From Bacillota bacterium (GTDB taxonomy: Bacteria > Bacillota > Ch66 > Ch109): DNA of 64,000 bases. Each line of letters begins with the position of its first letter. Position 1 is the stretch's first letter. Positions 28,437 to 37,097 of the stretch are shown piece after piece. Position numbers and translations under genes: made by a program. The notes under the pieces are model-generated. The model made no database searches and had not been told where the DNA came from. It saw only the letters and a program-made list of their open reading frames with translations. Location of the stretch: NCBI GenBank assembly GCA_013178275.1, contig JABLWZ010000012.1, positions 1 to 64,000 on the forward strand, in the 5' to 3' direction.

Positions 28437-31217
28437 TCAGGCAGATGAACCGGGTCTAAACAGCACCGGTCTCCTATCCGCCCGGCGCAAAAAGAGGTGG
28501 CGCACCAGGTTGCCGAAGGTGTGCGCACCCGCGACCCCCAGTACTATCGCCCACTGGCTGACCTCCAGGGGCGTGGTGTGGAAGAAAGGCCGCAGCGCCG
28601 GCAGGTATACCACCGCCAGCTGCATGCTGGTCGAGATAATCACCGCCAGTACCAGGTAGGGATTGGAGAAGAACCCTTTGGCAAACTCGGACCGGGTCTC
28701 GGAACGGCACTGGAACACGAAGAAAAGCTGCAGGAAGACCAGGGTGCAGAAGGCCATGGTCCGCGCCGTCACCAGCGGGTCCGGGGTGTCTCGATACAGG
28801 TGCCGGGCCAGCACAAAAACCAGCAGGGTCCCCAGGGTGATCTCCAGGCCCCGTATGACCACCTTCCTTCCCAGGCCGCGGGCGAAAACGCTTTCTCTCG
28901 GCGGGCGGGGCTGCCGCTGCATTATGTCCTTATCCGCGGGATCGACCCCCAGGGCCAGGGCCGGGAGACCGTCGGTCACCAGGTTGACCCACAGTATCTG
29001 CAGCGGTATCAGGGGGAGCGGCAGACCCATCAGGGGGGCGAAGAACATGCACAGGACCTCGCCGATGTTGCACCCCAGCAGGTAGCGGATGAACTTGCGG
29101 ATGTTGTCGTAGATGGCCCGTCCCTCTTCGATGGCGGCCACGATGGTGGAGTAGTTGTCGTCGGCCAGCACCATCGAGGAGGCCTCCTTGGTGACGTCGG
29201 TGCCGGTCCTGCCCATCGAGATGCCGATGTCCGCCTCCTTTACCGCCGGGGCGTCGTTCACCCCGTCTCCGGTCATCGCCACTATCTCGTCCCTCTTTTT
29301 TAAAGCCCTGACTATCCTCACCTTGTGGGCGGGCGAGACCCGAGCGAAGACCTGGACCTGGTCCACCCTGGCCGCCAGTTCCTGGTCGGTCATGGAGTCG
29401 AGGGCGACCCCGGTGATCACCTCGTCCATACTGCTGGCCAGACCCAGCTCAATGGCGATGGCGAAGGCGGTCGCGGGATGGTCGCCGGTGATCATTATGG
29501 TCCGGATCCCGGCCTGCCGGGCGGTCTGGGCCGCCTTTTTGACCGCCGGCCGGGGCGGGTCGATCATACCCGCCAGCCCCACGAAGATGAGGTCGCTTTC
29601 TAGGTGATCGGGTTCGAGGCTTTCCGCGGCCGACAGCGGCCGGTAGGCCGTCCCCAGGACCCTCAGGGCCTCTCCCGCCATCCGGTTGTTCGCCGACAGG
29701 ATATCGTTTTTCTCTTTTATGCCCATCTTGACGACCTTGCCTTTTACCAGCACCCGGGAACACCGGTCCAGGATGACATCCGCCGCCCCCTTAACGTACA
29801 CGTTGGCCCGTCCGGGGGACTCCCGGCAGACGACCGACATCCGCTTGCGTTCGGATTCAAAAGGTATCTCCGCCGTCCTCTTCTCGACCTTCTCCAGATC
29901 CCTGCGCCACAGCCCCCCCTTGGCGGCGGCCACCAGCAGTGCCCCCTCGGTGGGGTCCCCGGTGATGGTCCAGGAGTCTCCGTTTTTGAGTGCGCCACGC
30001 AGCCGGCCCAGGTATGAAGCCGCCTTCTCCTGGTACAGGGTGGCGTTGTTGCACAGCGCGCTGATCTTCAGCAGCTGTCCCAGGGTGGGATCGCTCCCTG
30101 GTTTGATCTCCCCCTCGTGGTTGCTGAAAAACCCGCGGGGGTCGTATCCACCGCCGCTTACCTCCAGGAACTGTCCCGATACGAATATCCTCCTTACGGT
30201 CATCTGGTTCTGGGTCAGGGTCCCGGTCTTGTCGGAGCAGATCACGGTGGTGCATCCAAGGGTCTCCACCGCCGGCAGCTTGCGCACGATGGCCTGGCGG
30301 CGGATCATCCGCTGCACCCCTAGAGCCAGTGAAACCGTCACGATCGCGGGCAGGCCCTCGGGTATGGCCGCCACCGCCAGGCTTACCCCGGTGAGGAACA
30401 TGAGGTAGAGCGGCTCGCCCCGCCATACCCCCACCACGACCACCACGGCGCAGATCAGCAAGCAGGCCAGCACCAGCACCTTGCCCAGCTGTTCCAGGCG
30501 ACGCTGCAGAGGCGTCGGCTCCTCCTCCACCTCCTGGATCATGCCCGCGATCCGTCCCAGCTCGGTGTTCATCCCGGTCCCGACCACCATCCCCAGTCCC
30601 CGGCCGCGGGTGACCGTGGTTCCCAGGTAGGCCATGTTGCGGCGGTCCCCCAGGGCGATATTCGGTTGACTGATAGTCTCTTCCTTTTTATGTACCGGGT
30701 TCGACTCACCGGTGAGGGCTGATTCCTCTATCTCCAGATTGACTGTTTCGATCAGCCGCAGGTCGGCGGGGATCCTGGTCCCCGCATCGATCCTGACGAG
30801 GTCGCCGGGGACCAACTCCGAGGCCGCGATCTTCTTCTCCTCACCGTCCCGGATCACCACCGCCTCGGGGGCGGTCATCTGCTTCAGGCCCTGCAGCGAC
30901 TTCTCGGCCCGGTACTCCTGTATAAAGCCCAGGATCCCGTTGATCACCACTATCGCCAGTATGGTCACTCCGTCCGCGACCTCACCCAGCGCGAAGGAGA
31001 TGATGGTCGCGGCTATCAGGGTCAGGACCATGAAGTCCTTGAACTGACCCAGGAGTATCCGCCAGGGAGGGGTCCTCGCCTCTTCCTGCAGACGGTTCGG
31101 TCCGTGGACCTGAAGACGGTGTCGGGCGTCAGCGGCTGATAAACCGTCGGACAGGTCTACCCCCAGGGACTTCGCCAGTCTTCCGGCGCTGAGCTGGTGC
31201 CAGGTGAGATTGGACAT
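28437..31217 (-). CDS. P-type (type IIA) cation-transporting ATPase, probably Ca2+
   Basis: An ATP-driven membrane pump of 926 residues related to SERCA-type and bacterial Ca2+ ATPases. Cation ATPase N-terminal domain (residues 1-75), actuator [11 protein letters not shown]4 motif PEGLPAIVT, phosphorylation site [14 protein letters not shown], hinge [22 protein letters not shown], and a six-helix C-terminal block. Both TM4 and TM5-6 ([31 protein letters not shown]) look like Ca2+ pumps, but Mn2+ or other ions cannot be excluded. The ATG at 31217 has AGGGAGG. Its upstream region is the tandem repeat array. Confidence 0.93.
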   Translation of the reverse strand: MSNLTWHQLSAGRLAKSLGVDLSDGLSAADARHRLQVHGPNRLQEEARTPPWRILLGQFKDFMVLTLIAATIISFALGEVADGVTILAIVVINGILGFIQEYRAEKSLQGLKQMTAPEAVVIRDGEEKKIAASELVPGDLVRIDAGTRIPADLRLIETVNLEIEESALTGESNPVHKKEETISQPNIALGDRRNMAYLGTTVTRGRGLGMVVGTGMNTELGRIAGMIQEVEEEPTPLQRRLEQLGKVLVLACLLICAVVVVVGVWRGEPLYLMFLTGVSLAVAAIPEGLPAIVTVSLALGVQRMIRRQAIVRKLPAVETLGCTTVICSDKTGTLTQNQMTVRRIFVSGQFLEVSGGGYDPRGFFSNHEGEIKPGSDPTLGQLLKISALCNNATLYQEKAASYLGRLRGALKNGDSWTITGDPTEGALLVAAAKGGLWRRDLEKVEKRTAEIPFESERKRMSVVCRESPGRANVYVKGAADVILDRCSRVLVKGKVVKMGIKEKNDILSANNRMAGEALRVLGTAYRPLSAAESLEPDHLESDLIFVGLAGMIDPPRPAVKKAAQTARQAGIRTIMITGDHPATAFAIAIELGLASSMDEVITGVALDSMTDQELAARVDQVQVFARVSPAHKVRIVRALKKRDEIVAMTGDGVNDAPAVKEADIGISMGRTGTDVTKEASSMVLADDNYSTIVAAIEEGRAIYDNIRKFIRYLLGCNIGEVLCMFFAPLMGLPLPLIPLQILWVNLVTDGLPALALGVDPADKDIMQRQPRPPRESVFARGLGRKVVIRGLEITLGTLLVFVLARHLYRDTPDPLVTARTMAFCTLVFLQLFFVFQCRSETRSEFAKGFFSNPYLVLAVIISTSMQLAVVYLPALRPFFHTTPLEVSQWAIVLGVAGAHTFGNLVRHLFLRRADRRPVLFRPGSSA

Positions 31218-32002
31218 TTGGTTCGCCTCCCTTAAGAAAATAGACTGATTTGTATTCCAAGTGCTTCGCTCCCATTTACCAATCAAGCTTTCTGTCGCTC
31301 CAATTATAAGTGATTTGATTATTTCCTCTGTTGCTGACAGTACCCCTCACTCCAGCCCTCATTCGCTTCTAGTAACATTGGTCCTATTATTTCTTCACTG
31401 GTTGAGTTCAGCTCATTCGAGCTTTTTATATCTCTTTAACAACTGCTGATTAAGGTAATAACAGATTTTAGGGCTGTTTAATTGATACTGCAGTTTTCCC
31501 GAGTTTACGATTAAGCTTTCTGTCGCTCTAATTGAAAGTTATTCGATGATTGCCGCTGTTGCTGACGGTACCCCTCACTCCAGCTCTCATTCGCTTCTAG
31601 TAACATTGGTCCTATTATTTCTTCACTGGTTGAGTTCAGCTCATTCGAGCTTTTTATATCTCTTTAACAACTGCTGATTAAGGTAATAACAGATTTAGGG
31701 CTGTTTAATTGATACTGCAGTTTTCCCGAGTTTACGATTAAGCTTTCTGTCGCTCCGATTGAAAGTTATCCGATGATTGCCGCTGTGGTTGACGGTACCC
31801 CTCATGTCAGCTTTTCACTCGCTTCTAGCAACGTTAACCTGGTATTCTTCACTGGTGGAGGTCAGCTCGTTCGAGCTTTAAAACTTTTATCGCTCTCGAT
31901 CCAGGTTGTCCTGTTGTTGCTCATGCCTAATACCTTCAACCTAAACTATTCACTTTTTTGGCAGGATATGCCTTAACTAGCAGCGGAATCCTGTGATTCC
32001 AG
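31218..32002. other. Gene-free 785-base stretch dominated by tandem repeats
   Basis: No coding sequence is supported. The stretch is A+T-richer than its neighbours. It holds the leader of the ATPase gene (31218-31282), three tandem units (31283-31881) and about 120 unassigned bases before the amidase-like gene. Confidence 0.7.
31283..31881. repeat. Tandem repeat, about 228 bases, 2.6 units
   Basis: Units start at 31283, 31511 and 31738, each with (T)TAAGCTTTCTGTCGCTC or a close variant. Units 1 and 2 are nearly identical over about 200 bases; unit 3 is diverged and ends near the third AGCTCGTTCGAGCT hairpin. Each unit carries an AGCTC-ATTC-GAGCT stem, followed in units 1 and 2 by TTTTTAT on the plus strand. 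Unit 1 alone has a minus-strand TATAAT (31303-31308) that might serve the ATPase gene. Confidence 0.9.
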
Positions 32003-32530
32003 CTAAATCAGGAACCAGTCGTTGATCCGAAAGAACAGGTAGCGGCAGTTTGTGGTGTAGGCGGGGGAGTTCTGGTAAGACCAGGGACGGTTGCGGCTGG
32101 CGTAGGTGTGGGCGTTTACCAGCGGCTGGCCATCCTCGTCTTTGGCTATCACGATGGTGTTGTGCTGCCAGCGGCCGTCACCGTCGAAGTCGTAACAGAT
32201 GACATCCCCGGGGGACAGTTCACGGGCGTCGGCCACCTGGACGGCGGTAAGCCCGGTGCGGCTGCCGCCCAGAAACCACCGCAGGCTGTGCGCCCTCACC
32301 CAACTGAAGCTCCAGGAGTCCCTGGCCCCCCCGCTGCCCGAGTACCACCATCCCTTTTCCGCACCCCGGGTGAAGGTCATTGGCGCTCCACCCGCCCGCA
32401 GACACTGGGAAACGAAGTTCGTGCAGTCGTTGTCGGGTATCTTCCGGTAGGCGGGGTTGTAGCCGTTCCACCACTTCTCCGCGTATGTGACCACCTTCGC
32501 CCGGTCGTATAGAATCTTTTTGCTGGTCAA
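32003..32530 (-). CDS. Amidase_6-domain protein (putative cell-wall amidase)
   Basis: A 175-residue protein resembling the putative amidase domain PF12671, an NlpC/P60-like cysteine hydrolase fold. Visible features are the Cys region NDCTNFVSQCLRAGG near residue 34, repeated Trp residues (SWSFSWVRAHSLRWFLGG), and a later His region DGRWQHNTIVI followed by NAHTYASRNRPWSY. That gives a plausible Cys-His pair. No signal peptide or membrane segment precedes the domain, unusual for a wall enzyme. TTG start after GGGAGGGG. Stands alone, divergent from rqcH. Confidence 0.8.
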   Translation of the reverse strand: MTSKKILYDRAKVVTYAEKWWNGYNPAYRKIPDNDCTNFVSQCLRAGGAPMTFTRGAEKGWWYSGSGGARDSWSFSWVRAHSLRWFLGGSRTGLTAVQVADARELSPGDVICYDFDGDGRWQHNTIVIAKDEDGQPLVNAHTYASRNRPWSYQNSPAYTTNCRYLFFRINDWFLI

Positions 32531-32612
32531 GTCGACCCCTCCCTTTTTCGGCTTTAGATCGCCGTATTCTACTTCTATATATGTTCAGACCAGGGCCGGC
32601 GGTTATAAATAA

Positions 32613-32642
32613 TTGACACGTCCGAGCCGGCGGTGCTAAAAT
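32613..32642 (+). promoter_or_regulatory. Promoter of rqcH
   Basis: TTGACA (32613-32618), 18-base spacer, TAAAAT (32637-32642), about 32 bases ahead of the rqcH start codon. Confidence 0.7.
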
Positions 32643-32674
32643 GGGTTGATTTTCTATAGACGGGAAGTTTGACC

Positions 32675-34540
32675 ATGGCCTTTGACGGGGTTACCCTGAA
32701 AGCGATAGCGGATGAACTGCGGTCCCAGCTCACCCTGGCGCGGATCGACCGGGTGGTCCAGCCCGAGCGGGAGGAGATACACCTGCTGCTGCGCCAGCCG
32801 GGAAGGTCCTGCCGCCTGCTGATTTCCGCCCACCCGGAGAGGGCGCGGATCCACCTGGCGAGCGAGGGGAAGCCCAACCCGTCCACTCCCCCCCTCTTCT
32901 GCATGGTGCTGCGCAAGCACCTGGAAGGCGGCCGAGTGGCTGGGATAGAGCAGCCGGGACTGGAGAGGGTATTGAGCATCAGAATAGAAGCCACCAACGA
33001 GCTGGGTGACCCGGTCAAGCGGGCCCTGATCTGCGAGTTTATGGGCAAGCACAGCAACATCATCCTGCTCGACGAGGCCACCAACCAGATACTGGACGGG
33101 ATACGGCGCTACTCGTTCGCCTCCAGCCGCTACCGGGAGGTGCTGCCCGACCGGCCCTACCTGGCGCCTCCCGACCAGGGGAAGGTAAGCCTCCTGGAAC
33201 TCGACCCGAACGACGGATCGCTGTCTCGGATGCTGCTGGCCGAGGCCTGGAACCGGCCGGTCTGGCGTCTGCTGTTCGAGCGCCTGGACGGGCTCTCCCC
33301 CCTGCTGGCCCGGGAACTGGTGATAAGAGCGGGCCTGGACCAGAACGCCACCCTCGAGGGCTGCGGTGATTACGAATTCAACCGCCTGGGCCAGGCGGTC
33401 GGGTGGCTGAAGGAAACCCTTTTGACCTCCAGCTACCGGCCCAACCTGGTGCTGAAAAACTCCCCCGAACCGGAGCCACTCGGCCTGGACTCCCAGATCG
33501 CCGAGTACTCGGTGGTCCCGCTCCAGCAGTTCGAGGACCGCCGCTACCGGGTCGTCACTTTCCGGGGGCCGAGCGAGATGCTGGAGGGTTACCACCAGAC
33601 CCGCCAGCGGCAGATACAGTGGGAGAAGATGCGCCAGGAATTGGAACGGGTCCTCGACAACAGCCTGGAAAAGGCGGGCCTCAAGCTCGCCCGTCGGGAG
33701 GACAGCCTCCGCCAGATACAGCGGGCCGAGGAGTTCAAGCTGAAGGGCGACCTGATAATGACCTACCTCTATCGGATAAGGCCGGGGATGGAGGAGATCA
33801 CCCTCCCCGGGTTCGACGAGTCGAGGCCGCAGGAGATCGCCATCTCCCTGTCCCCCCAGCTTACCGCCGTGCAGAACGCCCAAAGCTACTACCAGCGCTA
33901 CGGCAAGGCGCGGCGCGGGTTGGACGCGGTAAACCACTACCTGGAGGAGAGCCGGCGGGAGATAGAGTACCTGGAGACGGTGAGCCAGTCCCTTACCATG
34001 TCCACCACCCTGAAGGAACTGGAGGAGATCAGGGAGGAACTCACGGAGCAGGGGTACCTCCGCCGCTCCTCGCTGCCCGGCCAGCCGGCCCGGGGCCGGA
34101 AGCCGGGAAAAGACCGGTCGAAGCCGAAGCCGGAGGACGGCTCACTGCCCGACCAGTACCTCTCCTCGGACGGTTACCTGCTCCTGGTGGGCAAGAACAA
34201 CCGCCAAAACGATCTCCTTACCATGAAGCTGGCCCGCCGGGAGGACACCTGGCTGCACGCCAAGGACATCCCGGGGGCGCACGTTATCATCCGGGCCCAG
34301 CGGGAGGACCGGAACGGGCACCCCGATTCGGATATACCTCCCAAAACCCTGGAAGAGGCGGCGCAGCTAGCCGCCTACTTCAGCCGGGGCCGCCACTCCT
34401 CCACCGTGAACATCGACTACACCCAGCGCCGCCACGTCCGCAAACCCGGCGGATTCCCCCCCGGGAAGGTCATCTACGACAACCACCGCACCCTGCTGGT
34501 GAGGCCCGAGATTTCACCCAACCTGAAAAAAACAGATTGA
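32675..34540 (+). CDS. rqcH: NFACT-family ribosome quality control protein RqcH (Fibronectin-binding A-like)
   Basis: In bacteria RqcH binds stalled 50S-peptidyl-tRNA complexes and adds C-terminal alanine tails; older annotations call it a fibronectin-binding protein. The 621-residue product has NFACT-N (MAFDGVTLKAIADELR, FMGKHSNIILLDE), a central coiled-coil region near 290-450, and NFACT-R near 500-610 (LLVGKNNRQNDLLTMKLA, TWLHAKDIPGAHVII). The ATG at 32675 follows GGGAAG; an in-frame TTG two codons earlier is less likely. Confidence 0.93.
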   Translation: MAFDGVTLKAIADELRSQLTLARIDRVVQPEREEIHLLLRQPGRSCRLLISAHPERARIHLASEGKPNPSTPPLFCMVLRKHLEGGRVAGIEQPGLERVLSIRIEATNELGDPVKRALICEFMGKHSNIILLDEATNQILDGIRRYSFASSRYREVLPDRPYLAPPDQGKVSLLELDPNDGSLSRMLLAEAWNRPVWRLLFERLDGLSPLLARELVIRAGLDQNATLEGCGDYEFNRLGQAVGWLKETLLTSSYRPNLVLKNSPEPEPLGLDSQIAEYSVVPLQQFEDRRYRVVTFRGPSEMLEGYHQTRQRQIQWEKMRQELERVLDNSLEKAGLKLARREDSLRQIQRAEEFKLKGDLIMTYLYRIRPGMEEITLPGFDESRPQEIAISLSPQLTAVQNAQSYYQRYGKARRGLDAVNHYLEESRREIEYLETVSQSLTMSTTLKELEEIREELTEQGYLRRSSLPGQPARGRKPGKDRSKPKPEDGSLPDQYLSSDGYLLLVGKNNRQNDLLTMKLARREDTWLHAKDIPGAHVIIRAQREDRNGHPDSDIPPKTLEEAAQLAAYFSRGRHSSTVNIDYTQRRHVRKPGGFPPGKVIYDNHRTLLVRPEISPNLKKTD

Positions 34541-34601
34541 GGTAAATGGAGTTTTTTCCGCATCGTATAAAAGCCGCGGACCAGCCCAATACTAGTAGAC
34601 G

Positions 34602-34716
34602 CGAAGAAAACTTGGCTGTCGACAAGCCTTCGGCGAAGGCGAGAGCCATAGCTGCACTTGCTTCGAAGTGCACTTGCTTATTATCAGAAAGTCCGGCTTA
34701 TACTTTCTGATAATGC
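34602..34716 (+). repeat. Intergenic hairpin repeat, copy C (shorter form)
   Basis: Starts CGAAGAAAACTTGGCTGTCG. It lacks the segment with the second hairpin but keeps GCACTT/AAGTGC and carries the strongest terminal hairpin of the family, ATTATCAGAAAG against CTTTCTGATAAT (12 pairs). Relative to copy A, A replaces G in one arm and T replaces C opposite it, which preserves pairing. It ends 18 bases before the activase gene, so it would lie in that gene's promoter or leader. Confidence 0.8.
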
Positions 34717-34734
34717 TAGAAAGGGGCTGGGTTT

Positions 34735-35724
34735 ATGGAAGCATTTTTAGGAATCGATGTCGGTTCGGTAACCACCAAGATGGTCCTCCTGGACACCTCG
34801 GGGCAGGTCCTGGATTCGCTCTACCTCAGGACCCAGGGACAGCCCACCAGCGTCCTGCAGCAGGGCCTGGCGAAGCTTGAGAGCAGGATGGACAGCAACA
34901 CCACGGTCGCCGGGGTGGGAGCCACCGGCAGCGGGCGCTACCTCGCTGCTGCGGTGACGGGTGCGGACATCGTGAAAAACGAGATCACCGCCCACACCGT
35001 GGCCGCCAGCAGCCTGGTGCCGGGGGTCAGGACCGTGATCGAGATAGGGGGCCAGGACTCCAAGCTGATAATCCTCCGGGACGGGATCGCGGTGGACTTC
35101 GCCATGAACACGGTGTGCGCCGCCGGAACCGGTTCCTTTTTGGACCACCAGGCGACCCGGCTGAACCTCCCGATCGAGGACTTCGGCGCTGTGGCCATGC
35201 GTTCCACGAGCCCGGTCCGGATCGCCGGGCGGTGCGCGGTCTTCGCCGAGTCCGACCTCATCCACAAGCAGCAGATCGGGCACAGCCTCCCCGACCTCCT
35301 GGCCGGCCTCTGCGAGGCCCTGGTCAGGAACTACCTGAACAACGTGGGCAAGGGCAAGGAGATCCTGCCCCCGGTGGTCTTCCAGGGAGGGGTGGCCGCC
35401 AATCAGGCGATGCGGAGATCCTTCGAGCAGGCCTTGAAGCTGGACGTCATCGTGCCTCCCCGCTACGAGATAATGGGAGCCATCGGCGCTGCGATGCTGG
35501 CGGCGGAGGAGAAAACGGCTTACGGTGTGACTGGTTTCCGAGGGTTCGGGATCACCCGCGAACCGTTCGAGACCAGGACCCACCAGTGCTCCGGCTGTCC
35601 CAACCAATGCGAGGTGCTGACCCTAAAGATGAACCACCGGGTGATCGCCCGCTGGGGCGACCGCTGCGGCAAGTGGCAGACCGGAATCGGCCAGCCCGCC
35701 GCATCTGAACGGGCGGCCAGCTGA
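34735..35724 (+). CDS. Acyl-CoA dehydratase activase (HgdC/BadF ASKHA family)
   Basis: ATP-dependent, [4Fe-4S]-containing activator that injects an electron into 2-hydroxyacyl-CoA dehydratases or related reductases. The 329-residue protein shows GIDVGSVTTKMVLLD (phosphate 1), VIEIGGQDSKLI, the cluster cysteine in NTVCAAGTGSFLDHQA, GRCAVFAESDLI, and VVFQGGVAANQAMR. A C-terminal extension carries CSGCPNQCEV and WGDRCGKW, which in larger relatives lead into the dehydratase-like part. No dehydratase subunit gene is adjacent. Repeat copy C precedes it. Confidence 0.9.
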   Translation: MEAFLGIDVGSVTTKMVLLDTSGQVLDSLYLRTQGQPTSVLQQGLAKLESRMDSNTTVAGVGATGSGRYLAAAVTGADIVKNEITAHTVAASSLVPGVRTVIEIGGQDSKLIILRDGIAVDFAMNTVCAAGTGSFLDHQATRLNLPIEDFGAVAMRSTSPVRIAGRCAVFAESDLIHKQQIGHSLPDLLAGLCEALVRNYLNNVGKGKEILPPVVFQGGVAANQAMRRSFEQALKLDVIVPPRYEIMGAIGAAMLAAEEKTAYGVTGFRGFGITREPFETRTHQCSGCPNQCEVLTLKMNHRVIARWGDRCGKWQTGIGQPAASERAAS

Positions 35725-35806
35725 GGCGCGAAAGAACATTGTAATTAACAATATAGTGGATGGGCCCGGATGCAACCTGCGCCGCCGAGGGGAACATCGA
35801 TACGAC

Positions 35807-35840
35807 AAAGCCCCTGAAATCTAGGATTTCAGGGGCTTCT
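35807..35840. terminator. Terminator between the activase and flagellin-like genes
   Basis: AAGCCCCTGAAATC, TAG, GATTTCAGGGGCTT: an almost perfect 14-pair stem with a three-base loop between two convergent genes. T-runs on either side are short. Confidence 0.75.
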
Positions 35841-35863
35841 GGTCCCGCTATCCTGATAAACGT

Positions 35864-36850
35864 TCAAACCGTTTTTTTCTCGGAATAGTCGGGATAACCC
35901 GGCGGGGTCTCCAGCAGTTTCAATATCATCAGCGGCATCTTCTGGGCCAGGCTCGCGGCCATCATGGCGAACTGGGCCCGCAGCTGGTAGGTTACGTAAT
36001 CGGTGTACTCCTTGGCCATGTCGGCGTCTCTGATCCGGGACTCGGCCTCCGTCAGGTTGGCGGCCATCGTGTTGAGGTAGTTTATCCGGTGTCCCAGCAC
36101 ATTGATCGTCGCGCCGATCCCCGCCCTCTGGCTTGAGACGCCATCGATAGCCTTGTCGATGATTGTGATGGAGCGGCTTGCGGATTCCTGTGTGGTCAGG
36201 TCGATTCTGTTCAGTCCCAGATAGCCGCAGTCCGATAGGCCCATGTCGACCGAGTGGTTCTGGCCCTCATTGGGCCCCGTCTGGATCACGACCAGACGGC
36301 CGGTCCGGAGGTCACCTCCGGTAAGACCGCTGATGCCGTTTATTTCTAGTTTTCCATTCTCACCTTCACCCAGGTCAATAACAAATTGGTCGGTTGTACC
36401 GGCTGGGTTGCCGAGTACGTTTGAAACGGCCTCGGTCATAACTTTCCTGGTTTTATCCCAGGTGCTGGCGGCGTTCTGGTCGATCTCCGACATCAGCCTT
36501 TCGGCCTCCCCGGATGCCGCCCCGTCACCCAGGCCAGCGCCCTCCTTGGAGGCCTTCACCGCCTGTTCCCGCAGCGCCAACAGCTGTGAACGGATGTCTT
36601 TGAGGCCATTGTCGTACGTCTGAAAAGCCGTCACAAAGTCCTGCAGACCGTTAAAGTTCTTTTTTTCCCGCCGGGTATACGCGATCAGTCCCCGGGACAA
36701 ATCGAGCCGATCCCGGGTAAGGGCCAGTTTCCGAAAGCTGGAACCGCTGCCCAGGGTCGGCAGAGATATGATCTTATTTAATTCCAGGACGGTCTTTTTA
36801 GGCTGTTGGTACAGGTTTAAAGACGGAAACGGCTTGGCTATCTTCATCAC
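35864..36850 (-). CDS. Divergent flagellin-like protein
   Basis: The C-terminal third is clearly flagellin: AIDGVSSQRAGIGATINVLG, NYLNTMAANLTEAESRIRDA, DMAKEYTDYVTYQLRAQFA, then LAQKMPLMILKLL. The N-terminal half only loosely resembles flagellin D0/D1 (SRGLIAYTRREKK, then LQDFVTAFQTYDNGLKDIRSQ). It lacks the usual MRINHN start. The middle (about 155-215) is a short variable domain, and a Pro/Tyr/Lys tail ends the 328 residues. GTG start after GGGAGG. No flagellar genes are nearby. It may be a minor flagellin or another surface filament subunit. Confidence 0.75.
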   Translation of the reverse strand: MMKIAKPFPSLNLYQQPKKTVLELNKIISLPTLGSGSSFRKLALTRDRLDLSRGLIAYTRREKKNFNGLQDFVTAFQTYDNGLKDIRSQLLALREQAVKASKEGAGLGDGAASGEAERLMSEIDQNAASTWDKTRKVMTEAVSNVLGNPAGTTDQFVIDLGEGENGKLEINGISGLTGGDLRTGRLVVIQTGPNEGQNHSVDMGLSDCGYLGLNRIDLTTQESASRSITIIDKAIDGVSSQRAGIGATINVLGHRINYLNTMAANLTEAESRIRDADMAKEYTDYVTYQLRAQFAMMAASLAQKMPLMILKLLETPPGYPDYSEKKTV

Positions 36851-37023
36851 CCGTCAATCCTCCCTGATTGAGTGCACCTTCCCTGGTAGGGTGATAAGGA
36901 GTCTGGTGATCCCCGGTTTAAATAATTGTAACCCATTACCAGGTCCCTGTCACTATCTGTCTAATGTTTATATTAAATTCTATAGTTTTTATTGTATTGG
37001 CTGTCCCCCGCTGAATACCCGGT

Positions 37024-37056
37024 AAAAGCAGGCTGCGAGGATAAATCGCAGCCTGT
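37024..37056 (-). terminator. Terminator of the SLH protein gene
   Basis: Minus strand CAGGCTGCGA, TTTATCC, TCGCAGCCTG followed by CTTTTACC: a ten-pair perfect stem about 42 bases past the stop codon at 37098. Confidence 0.8.
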
Positions 37057-37097
37057 CGTATAGGGCATACTCTTACTTCCCCAGCAGGTTGTACAGC

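Noticed and set aside
31276-31737. T-box or Mn2+ riboswitch in the tandem repeats upstream of the Ca2+ ATPase
   Set aside because: GGGGTACCGTC slightly recalls a T-box antiterminator, but the specifier and stem I landmarks and the Mn2+ riboswitch core are absent.
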